Positions 51,867 through 62,300 of a DNA stretch of 64,000 bases are shown here, one piece after another. The notes beneath the pieces are model-generated. The model was given only the letters and a program-made list of their open reading frames with translations. It ran no database searches and was not told where the DNA came from. Position 1 is the first letter of the stretch; the number at the start of each line of letters is the position of its first letter. Location: assembly GCA_028291265.1 (NCBI GenBank), contig JAQGIK010000093.1:29303-93302 (forward strand), written 5' to 3'. The DNA comes from Caulobacter sp. Its GTDB lineage: Bacteria; Pseudomonadota; Alphaproteobacteria; Caulobacterales; Caulobacteraceae. The translations under genes and the position numbers were made by a program.

Positions 51867-52730
51867 TCAGCCCGCCTGCTCGCTGGCTTCGAAGGCGAAG
51901 CCGATGACCAGCGCCTGGGCCAGGCAGATGGAGGCGGCCAGCGAGCGGAAGGAGCGGATTTCCGATTCGCGCACCTGCAACACGGCCGTGGCGTTCTTGG
52001 CGACCGGGCTGACCAGGCTGTCGCTGATCGACAGCACCCGAGCGCCCCGGCCGACGGCGATCTCGACGGCGGTCACCGTCTCCTCGGCATAGGGGTGGTA
52101 GCTGACGGCGATCAGCAGGTCCTTGGGACCGATGCCCTGGACCTGCTGGCGCGCCAGGCCGGCGACGCCATCGATGAACATGGTCCGCTTGCCCAGCTGC
52201 TGCAGCGAATAGGCCAGGTATGAGGAGACCGGAAAGGCGCGGCGGAAGCCGGCGACATAGACGATGTCGGCGTCGCGGATCAGGGCGACCGCATCGGCCA
52301 TGTCCTTCTCGCCGATGGTCTGGCTGAGGTTCTGCAGGGCCAGGGTGTTGCCCTCGACGAACTCGCCGAGCAGTTGGGCTCCGGCGCCGCTCTCGCGGCT
52401 GTCGACATCCTGGTTGAAGCGGCGGACCCGCTCGCCGTAACCCAGCGCCGCCTGACCGCTGAGCAGGCCGTCGCGGAACAGTCGCTGCATCTGGCTGGCG
52501 CCGGCGTAGCCGAAGCTCTGGGCGAAGCGGACGATGGCCGAGGGCTGCACCCCGCTGCGGTCGGCCAGCACGGCCAGGGTCTCCAGCGCCATGTCGTTGG
52601 GCTCGTCCAGCACATAGCGGGCGATCTGCTGCAGCCGCTTGCTGAGGCCGTCGTAGCGTTCGAGGATGGCGGCGCGAAGGTCTTCGGCGGTGGCCGGCGG
52701 AGGACCCGTCGGGATCTCGGAATCGGTCAT
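51867..52730 (-). CDS. iolR: RpiR-family transcriptional regulator of inositol catabolism
   Basis: A 287-residue regulator with an N-terminal HTH_6 domain (about 15-95, with LSKRLQQIARYVLDEPNDMALETLA and SGVQPSAIVRFAQSFGYAGASQ in separate stretches) and a C-terminal SIS sugar-phosphate-binding domain (about 125-265, with VYVAGFRRAFPVSSYLAYSL and AVSYHPYAEETVTAVE). RpiR-type IolR proteins repress iol genes and are released by a pathway intermediate. The ATG at 52730 gives the family-typical start. The gene sits between iolC and divergent iolG, with GGAA-N6-TTCC-type sites on both sides. The symbol is assigned from context. Confidence 0.88.
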   Translation of the reverse strand: MTDSEIPTGPPPATAEDLRAAILERYDGLSKRLQQIARYVLDEPNDMALETLAVLADRSGVQPSAIVRFAQSFGYAGASQMQRLFRDGLLSGQAALGYGERVRRFNQDVDSRESGAGAQLLGEFVEGNTLALQNLSQTIGEKDMADAVALIRDADIVYVAGFRRAFPVSSYLAYSLQQLGKRTMFIDGVAGLARQQVQGIGPKDLLIAVSYHPYAEETVTAVEIAVGRGARVLSISDSLVSPVAKNATAVLQVRESEIRSFRSLAASICLAQALVIGFAFEASEQAG

Positions 52731-52763
52731 GCCGTGGAAGGGTCCTGCGCGGTTTCGAAAGTT

Positions 52764-52777
52764 AGAATATCCGTTCC
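52764..52777. promoter_or_regulatory. AGAA-N6-TTCC, IolR-type site
   Basis: AGAATATCCGTTCC matches the GGAA-N6-TTCC consensus at seven of eight fixed positions. It lies 34-47 bases upstream of the regulator gene. Confidence 0.5.
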
Positions 52778-52828
52778 AGTGACGAACACAACGCAAGGTG
52801 AGCGTTTGTTCCAATTGATGTTGCATTC

Positions 52829-52842
52829 GGAATGTTCATTCC
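52829..52842. promoter_or_regulatory. GGAA-N6-TTCC, IolR-type palindrome
   Basis: GGAATGTTCATTCC is a perfect GGAAT-N4-ATTCC inverted repeat. It lies 47-60 bases upstream of iolG. The GGAA-N6-TTCC form is the consensus described for IolR of Sinorhizobium. Confidence 0.7.
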
Positions 52843-52888
52843 ATAGTACGACCACCGGCGCGCCCGTCAAACTGCAAGGGTTTCCTCG

Positions 52889-53866
52889 ATGTACAACCTC
52901 GCCCTCATCGGCGCCGGCCGGATCGGCCGCATCCACGCCGCCAACGCCGCGGCGCATCCGGGCCTGAACCTGAAGAGCATCGTCGATCCGGTGGCCGCCG
53001 CCGCCGAGAGCCTGGCGGCCGAGACCGGCGCCGAAGTGACGGCGCTGGACGCCGCCCTCAACGATCCGGGCATCGCCGGCGTCATCGTCGCGAGCTCGAC
53101 CGACACCCATCTGGACTACGCCGGCCGCGCCATCGCGGCAGGCAAGGCGGTGTTCTGCGAGAAACCGATTGACCTCGACCTCGGCCGGGCTCGCGGCGCG
53201 GCGAAGGCCTTCGAAGGCAAGCCGTTGTTCCTCGGCTTCAACCGGCGGTTCGATCCCAACTTCCGGGCGCTGAAGGACCGTCTGACGGCCGGGGCGGTAG
53301 GCAAGCTGGAGACGCTGCACATCGTCAGCCACGATCCCTCCCCGCCGCCGGTGAGCTACGTCCGGGTCTCGGGCGGCCTCTTCAAGGACATGGCCATCCA
53401 CGACTTCGACATGGCCCGCTGGATGCTGGACGAGGACGTCGCCCAGGTCTTCGCCTCGGCCAGTTGCCTGGTCGATCCGGCCATCGGCGAGGCCGGCGAT
53501 GTCGATACGGCCAAGATCCTGCTGAAGACGGCGTCCGGCCGCATCTGCATGATCAGCAACAGCCGCCGCAGCGGCTATGGCTACGACCAGCGGATAGAGG
53601 CGTTCGGGTCGAAGGGCATGCTGAAGGCGGCCAACGTCACCGAAAACACCGTCCAGGTCTGGACCGAGGCCGGCGCGGCCGCGGCGCCGTTCCAGAACTT
53701 CTTCCTCGACCGGTATGCCGCCGCCTATGTCGCCGAGATGGCCCACTTCGCCGATATCCTGGGCGGGGCGACGCCGTCGATCGGCTATGCCGACGGGGTC
53801 GAGGCCCTGGTGCTGGCCGAGGCGGCGGGGGAGTCGGTGCGGTCGGGACAGGCGGTCCATCTCTGA
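52889..53866 (+). CDS. iolG: myo-Inositol 2-dehydrogenase
   Basis: A 325-residue Gfo/Idh/MocA-family enzyme. NAD-binding motif GAGRIGRIHA (8-17), the FCEKPIDLDL block with Lys92, and the catalytic Asp167 and His171 in GGLFKDMAIHDFDMARWM are present. It oxidises myo-inositol to scyllo-inosose, the first step of the pathway. It is divergent from the RpiR regulator gene, with an IolR-type palindrome between them. Confidence 0.94.
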   Translation: MYNLALIGAGRIGRIHAANAAAHPGLNLKSIVDPVAAAAESLAAETGAEVTALDAALNDPGIAGVIVASSTDTHLDYAGRAIAAGKAVFCEKPIDLDLGRARGAAKAFEGKPLFLGFNRRFDPNFRALKDRLTAGAVGKLETLHIVSHDPSPPPVSYVRVSGGLFKDMAIHDFDMARWMLDEDVAQVFASASCLVDPAIGEAGDVDTAKILLKTASGRICMISNSRRSGYGYDQRIEAFGSKGMLKAANVTENTVQVWTEAGAAAAPFQNFFLDRYAAAYVAEMAHFADILGGATPSIGYADGVEALVLAEAAGESVRSGQAVHL

Positions 53867-53972
53867 CGGATCGCCGGGTTCCAAAGAGCCACTCTATGGC
53901 GAAGTAAATTTCAATCGATTGGACTTGGGCGCCGTTTGGGTGTCGCCTGTCGGTTGAAACGCCGGCCTCTGA

Positions 53973-56213
<2,241 letters not shown>

Positions 56214-56238
56214 GCCTTTCCATCTAGCGCTTGTCTTC

Positions 56239-56278
56239 CGCCGGGGCAGTCGTCTGATTGTCCCGGCGATTTCTTTTT
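56239..56278 (+). terminator. Rho-independent terminator of katG
   Basis: A stem CGCCGGG (56239-56245) with CCCGGCG (56262-56268) is followed by ATTTCTTTTT. It lies 26 bases past the katG stop. Confidence 0.8.
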
Positions 56279-56332
56279 GGAACCCGTTTCAACGTAGCGG
56301 GCCAGAGAACGAACAAGGCATGGAGACCGGTG

Positions 56333-57340
56333 ATGAAGGCCATTGAGGTTCACGGCGGCGGCGGACTGGACAAGCTGGCGCTGGTCGACCGGGCCGATCC
56401 CGGCGAACCGGGTCCCGGCGAGATCAAGGTCCGGATCCGGGCCTCCTCGCTGAACTATCACGACCTGATGGTGGTCAAGGGCATGATCCCGACGCCGGGC
56501 GACCGGGTGCCGATGTCGGACGGCGCGGGCGAGGTCGTCGCCGTCGGCGAGGGCGTCAAGGACTTCAAAGTCGGCGACCTGGCCGTCTCGACCTTCTTCC
56601 CCGACTGGCTGGATGGCGAGCCGCCGGAGAGCGCCTTCACCCGCGTGCCGGGCGACGGCATCGACGGCTATGCCCGCGAACAGGTGATCATGCCGGCCAC
56701 GGCCTTCACCCAGGCGCCGAAGGGCTGGAGCGCCGCCGAGGCCGCCTCCATCACCTGCGCCGGGGTCACCGCCTGGCGCTGTCTGGTTCACGACGGGAAC
56801 CTCAAGGCCGGCGAGACCGTGCTGGTCCAGGGCACCGGCGGGGTGTCGATCTACGCGCTGCAGATCGCCAAGGCGTTCGGCTGCGAGGTCATCGCCACCT
56901 CCTCGTCCGACGAGAAGCTGGAGCGGTTGAAGGCGCTCGGGGCCGATCACCTGATCAACTACAAGACCACCCCCGGCTGGGGCGGCAAGGCGCGCGAGAT
57001 CACCAAGGGCCGCGGCGTCGACCATATCGTCGAGATCGGCGGCTCGGGTACTATGCCCCAGTCGATCACGGCCAGCCGCATCGGCGGCCACATCGGCCTG
57101 ATCGGCGTGCTGGCCGGCTATTCGGGCGAGATCCCGACGGTGGCCATCATGGGCAAGTCGATCAGGCTGATCGGCCTGACCGTCGGCAGCCGCCGTCATC
57201 AGCAGGACATGGTCCGGGCCATCGACGTGGTCGGCTTCAAGCCGGTGCTCGACAAGTCCTTCCCGCTGGCGCAGCTGGGCGCCGCCTTCGCCCACCAGGA
57301 GTCGGGGACCCACTTCGGCAAGATCATTGTCGATATCTAG
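56333..57340 (+). CDS. MDR-family NAD(P)-dependent oxidoreductase (zinc-independent)
   Basis: A 335-residue medium-chain dehydrogenase/reductase of the quinone oxidoreductase type. It has SSLNYHDLMVVKG, DGAGEVVAVGEGV, VTAWRCLV and the nucleotide-binding LVQGTGGVSIYALQIAKAFG. The cysteine and histidine zinc ligands of alcohol dehydrogenases are absent (SLNYHD in place of the catalytic zinc site). It probably reduces enones, quinones or aldehydes. The ATG at 56333 begins the fold; the frame upstream overlaps the terminator of katG. It converges with the hybrid kinase gene with 4 bases between them. Confidence 0.9.
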   Translation: MKAIEVHGGGGLDKLALVDRADPGEPGPGEIKVRIRASSLNYHDLMVVKGMIPTPGDRVPMSDGAGEVVAVGEGVKDFKVGDLAVSTFFPDWLDGEPPESAFTRVPGDGIDGYAREQVIMPATAFTQAPKGWSAAEAASITCAGVTAWRCLVHDGNLKAGETVLVQGTGGVSIYALQIAKAFGCEVIATSSSDEKLERLKALGADHLINYKTTPGWGGKAREITKGRGVDHIVEIGGSGTMPQSITASRIGGHIGLIGVLAGYSGEIPTVAIMGKSIRLIGLTVGSRRHQQDMVRAIDVVGFKPVLDKSFPLAQLGAAFAHQESGTHFGKIIVDI

Positions 57341-57344
57341 ACGG

Positions 57345-59393
57345 TCAGGCCCGCGCCGCCGCCGCGCCGTGGCGCGGTCGCCGGCCGCGCTTGGGCTTGG
57401 CCGGGCCGTCGAGCAGTGAGCGAAGTTGCTGCGACAGGCCGACCACGTCGTACGGCTTGTCGATCAGCGGGAAGTCGGCGCCGCTCAACCCGGCGGGCTC
57501 GGCGACGTAACCGGAGGTCAGCAGGATCGGCAGGGCCGGACGCAGGGTCCGGGCGGCCTGGGCCAGGCCGACGCCGCTCTCGCCGCCGGGCATGACCACG
57601 TCGGAGAACAGCAGGTCGATGGCCTCGTCCTCGCGCAGCACCGCCATGGCCTCGGCCGCGTCGCCGGCGGTGACGATCTGGTAGCCCAGCGAGCGCAGCA
57701 TCTCGACGGCGAGGTCGCGCACCGTGGCCTCGTCCTCGACGACCAGGATGCGTTCGTGGCCGGTGGCGGCGTCGGTGAAGTCCGGCGGCTCCTCGCGCAC
57801 CTGGCAGAGGTCGGCGGACAGGGGCAGGACCAGGCGCACCGCCGTCCCCTGCCCCGGCGCGCTGTCGATGCTGACCGCGCCGTGCGACTGGCTGACAAAG
57901 CCGTAGACCTGGCTGAGGCCGAGGCCCGAGCCCTTGCCGACTTCCTTGGTGGTGAAGAAGGGTTCGAAGACGTGGTCGCGGACCTGAGGGGTCATGCCCG
58001 AGCCGGTGTCGCGCACCTCCAGCACCACGGACTCGCCCGCCTTCGCGGCCGTGATGGTCAGCTGGCCGCCGGCCTCCATGGCGTCGCGGGCGTTGACCGC
58101 CAGGTTGAGCAGCGCCGTCTCAAGCTGGGTGCGGTCAACGTGGACGGGTAGCGGCGTCTTGGCGAGGTCGAGCTCGACGGTGATCGCCTCGCCCACGGCC
58201 TGACGCAGCAGGGAGGCGAAGTCGCGGATCAGGACGCAGGCGTCGAGGGTGACCGGGGTCAGGTGCTGGCGGCGGGAGAAGGCCAGCAGCTGCTGGGTCA
58301 GGTCGCGGCCGCGTTCGGCCGCCTGGCGCACGGCGTCGATGCGCACGGCCCGTTTGACGGCGTCCTCGTCGCGGCGGGTCAGCATGTCGACGTTGCCGAG
58401 CACGACGGTCAGCAGGTTGTTGAAGTCGTGGGCGACGCCGCCGGTCAGCTGGCCGACCGCCTCCATCTTGCGGGCCTGGGCCAGCTGTTCCTCGAGCGAG
58501 CGGCGCTCGGTGGCGTCCATGATGACGCCGAAGATCTCCTGCTCGCCCTCCCCGGCCGGAGCGAGCACGCCCTGGTCGAGGAGGTGCAGCCAGCTGCCGT
58601 CGGCGTGCTGCCAGCGGAACTCGCAGGCGTAGGCGCCGGTGTGGACGGCGGCCGAGATGGTCTCGATCACGCGGTCCAGATCGTCGGGGTGGATGCGCGA
58701 AGCCCCGAACGCGCCTTCCTCGACGAAGCGCGCGGGCGAAAACCCGGTGATCGGCTCGATGCTGTCGCTGACGAAGGATGGGGCGAAAGGCGGGGCCGCC
58801 GTGCGGGCGTGGAAGACGATAGGCAGGGAGCGGAGAATGGCCTCCTCCCGCTGTCGCGAGCGCTGCAGGGCTCGTTCGGCGTGCTCCTTGGCGGCCGTCA
58901 CCCGGGCGTTTTCGTCGAGCAGGCGGTGGGCCTCGGCGGCCCGGCGCTCGACCTCGGCGGTCTTCAGGTAGAGGTTGACCAGGACGCTGACCTTGGAGCG
59001 CAGGATGAAGGGATCGACCGGCTTGAACACCACGTCGACGGCGCCGGCCGAGTAGGCCTGAAAGACGTGGGCCTCGTCGCGGAAGATGGCGGTGAGGAAG
59101 ACGATGGGGGTGCTGGCGTTCTTCTTGCGCGAGCGGATCATCTGGGCGGTTTCGTAGCCGTCCATGCCCGGCATGTGCAGGTCGAGCAGGATGACCGCGA
59201 ACTCGTCCACGAGAAGCGCGCGCAGGGCCTCCTCGCCGGAACGGGCGACGACCAGTTCATGGCCGAGCGTCTCCAGCGCCTGGACGGCGGCGAAGGCGTT
59301 CCGCTCGTCGTCGTCGACGATCAGGATGCGCGCCTGGGCCGGGTCCTTAGCCGGCTCTGGCGTCGCCCAGCGGGTGCGGGGCGCAATCGTCAT
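57345..59393 (-). CDS. Hybrid histidine kinase: receiver-PAS-kinase-receiver
   Basis: A 682-residue soluble protein. Domains: receiver (about 22-140; Asp71 in LLDLHMPGMDG), short coiled coil (about 145-185), PAS/PAC (about 190-305), HisKA with His322 in GGVAHDFNNLLTVV, HATPase (LLNLAVNARDAM, DTGSGM, GSGLGLSQVYGFV; about 370-525) and a second receiver (about 548-665; Asp598 in LFSDVVMPGGESG). A basic, Ala-rich tail follows. The ATG overlaps the stop of the large HAMP kinase gene by 1 base, so the two are co-transcribed and likely act in one phosphorelay. No membrane helix is visible. Confidence 0.93.
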   Translation of the reverse strand: MTIAPRTRWATPEPAKDPAQARILIVDDDERNAFAAVQALETLGHELVVARSGEEALRALLVDEFAVILLDLHMPGMDGYETAQMIRSRKKNASTPIVFLTAIFRDEAHVFQAYSAGAVDVVFKPVDPFILRSKVSVLVNLYLKTAEVERRAAEAHRLLDENARVTAAKEHAERALQRSRQREEAILRSLPIVFHARTAAPPFAPSFVSDSIEPITGFSPARFVEEGAFGASRIHPDDLDRVIETISAAVHTGAYACEFRWQHADGSWLHLLDQGVLAPAGEGEQEIFGVIMDATERRSLEEQLAQARKMEAVGQLTGGVAHDFNNLLTVVLGNVDMLTRRDEDAVKRAVRIDAVRQAAERGRDLTQQLLAFSRRQHLTPVTLDACVLIRDFASLLRQAVGEAITVELDLAKTPLPVHVDRTQLETALLNLAVNARDAMEAGGQLTITAAKAGESVVLEVRDTGSGMTPQVRDHVFEPFFTTKEVGKGSGLGLSQVYGFVSQSHGAVSIDSAPGQGTAVRLVLPLSADLCQVREEPPDFTDAATGHERILVVEDEATVRDLAVEMLRSLGYQIVTAGDAAEAMAVLREDEAIDLLFSDVVMPGGESGVGLAQAARTLRPALPILLTSGYVAEPAGLSGADFPLIDKPYDVVGLSQQLRSLLDGPAKPKRGRRPRHGAAAARA

Positions 59394-62300
59394 CAGCCAG
59401 CCTGCGGCATGAGGGCGACCACGGTGTCACTGGCCAGCCGCATGGCGTCGGTGCGCTGGATGCCGACCCTCAGGACCGAGGTCAGGTGGTCGATGTCCAC
59501 CGGCTTGGAGACATAGTCGGAGGCCCCGGCCTGGATGCACTTCTGGCGGTCGCCCTTCATCGCCTTGGCGGTGACCGCCACGACCGGCAGATCGCCGAAG
59601 CCTTCGCGGGCCCGAATCTCGCGCATGGTCTCGTAGCCGTCCATGTCGGGCATCATGATGTCGACGAGGATGGCGTCGACGTCGGGATGGACGTCGAGCA
59701 GGTCGAGGCCGGCCCGGCCGCTTTCGGCGTAGACCAGCTCCAGGCCGTATTCCTCCAGGGCGCTGGCCAGGGAGAAGATGTTGCGGATGTCGTCGTCGAT
59801 GACGAGCACCTTGCGGCCGGTCAGGACGGCGTCGTGGCTGCGGGTGCGGCTGAGGCTGGCGCGGGCGGTTTCCGACAGGTTGTCGGTGCGCTCGTGTAGC
59901 AGCAGGCTGACCTGGTCGATCAGGTGCTCGGGCGTGCGGGCCAGGCGGACGAGGCCCCCGAACACCGCCAGCCGCAGGCGCCGGTCTTCCTCGGCCGGCA
60001 GGTCGCGCGGCGCGTAGACGATGACCGGATGAGCCGGATCCTGAGCGGTCTTCAGGAGGTCGACGAGGAGCTGCGGGGCCAGGGCTCCGGCCTCGACGAC
60101 GACGGCGTCCGGCCGCTCGGCCGCCGGCTTGGCCAGCACCGACGGCAGGTCGGCGACGATCTCCACCACCTCGAAGCTGCCGCGCAGGACGAGGCTGGCC
60201 TCGTCCTCGCCGCCGACCACGGCGACCCGGCGGCTGGTGCGGGCGACGAAGCTCTTCACCTCCTCCAGGGTCGAGACCACCTGGTCGTGCTCCACCGGCT
60301 TGTGGGTGAAGCCGTAGGCGCCCATCGAGAGGCCGAGGCCCTTCTGGTCGTGGCCGGAGATCAGGTGGACCGGGATGTGCCGCGTCTCCGGGGTGCGCTT
60401 GAGCATGTCGAGCAGGGCCAGGCCGTCGATGTCGGGCAGGCCGATGTCGAGCATGATGGCGTCGGGCGAGAAGCGCCGGGCCAGCGACGACACCGCCTGC
60501 CCCTCGCCGGTGACCACGCCCTTGAAGCCGGCGTCGCGGACCAGGGACAGCAGGATGTCGGCGAAGCGGTTGTCGTCCTCGACGATCAGCACCACCGAGT
60601 CGCCGGCGGTGATGACATCGCGGTCGTCGGCCACCGGCTCGGGCGCATCGTCCGACAGGGTGTTGGAGATCATCATCCGCGGCACGGGGGCCGGGATCGG
60701 GCGGCTCATCAGCGGGGCCTGGGCCGGGCTGAAGTTGAGCGGCAGGTAGAGGGTGAAGGTGCTGCCGAGGCCCGTGCGGCTCTCGACCTTCAATTCGCCG
60801 CCGAGCAGGCGGGTGATCTCGCGGCTGATCGAGAGGCCCAGGCCCGTGCCGCCGTACTTGCGGCTGGTGGTGCCGTCGGCCTGCTGGAAGGCCTCGAAGA
60901 TGATGCGCTGCTTCTCCTCGGGGATGCCGATGCCGCTGTCCTCGACCTGGAAGGCCAGCACCTGGCCGGCCCGGTTGAGGTGGTCGTTGCCGGCGCTCCA
61001 GCCCTCTTCGGCGCGGCTCACCTTGAGCTTCACATGGCCCTTCTCGGTGAACTTGAAGGCGTTGGAGAGCAGGTTCTTGATGATCTGCTGCAGGCGCTTG
61101 TCGTCGGTGTACATGGCGCGCGGCAGGTCGGCGTCGAGTTCGACCTCGAAGTCGAGGCTCTTGGTGCGGGCCACCTGGGCGAAGGTGCGGTCGACCTGGT
61201 CGCGCAGGTCGGCGAAGCCCATCTCGCCGATGTCGAGGGTGACGGTGCCGCTCTCGATCTTCGACAGGTCGAGGATGTCGTTGATCAGGCCGAGCAGGTC
61301 TGAGCCGGCGTCGTGGATGTTGCGGGCGAACTCGACCTGCTTGTCCGACAGGTTGCCTTGGTTGTTGTCGCTGAGCAGCTTCGACAGGATCAGCAGCGAG
61401 TTCAGCGGCGTGCGCAGTTCGTGGCTCATGTTGGCCAGAAACTCGGACTTGTACTTGGAGGTCAGGGCCAGCTGTTCGGCCTTCTCCTCCAGCGCCAGCT
61501 TGGCCTGTTCGACCTCGCGGTTCTTGCCTTCCACCTGCTTGTTCTGGTTGGACAGGAGCTGGGCCTTGTCCTCCAGTTCGGCGTTGGTCTGCTGCAGTTC
61601 GTCCTGTTTGGTGCGGAGCAGTTCCTCCGATTGGCGCAGAGACGTCGCCTGCTGTTCCAGCCGGTCGTTGGTCTTCTTCAGCTCTTCCTGCTGGGCCTGA
61701 AGCTCACTGGTCAGCAGCTGCGACTGCTTGAGCAGCCCCTCGGTCCGCATGTTGGCGGCGATGGTGTTCAAGACGATGCCGATGGATTCCATCAGTTGGT
61801 CGAGGAAGCTCTGGTGGGTTTCGGAGAACTCGCCGAACGTCGCCAGTTCGATGACCGCCTTGACCTCGCCTTCGAAGATGGCCGGCAGGACGATGATGTT
61901 GAGCGGCGCGGCCTCACCGAGGCCCGAGCTGATCTGGATGTAGTCCTTGGGCACGTTGGTCAGCAGGATGCGCGACTTCTCGTGGGCGCACTGGCCGACC
62001 AGGCCTTCGCGCAGGCGGAAGGTGCTGGCCACGTGCTTGCGGTTATTGAAGGCGTAGCTGGCCGCCAGGTTGAGGACGATCTGGTCGTCCTCGTCATGAT
62101 CGGCGGCGTAGAAGACGGCGTGCTGGGCGTTGATCAGCGGGGCCAGTTCCGACAGCACCATGTGCGACACGGTCGAGAGGTCGCGTTCGCCCTGCAGCAT
62201 CCGCGTGAAGCGGGCCAGGTTGGTCTTCAGCCAGTCCTGCTCGGTGTTCTTGAGGGTCTGATCCTTCAGGTTGCGGATCATCTCGTTGATGTTGTTCTTG

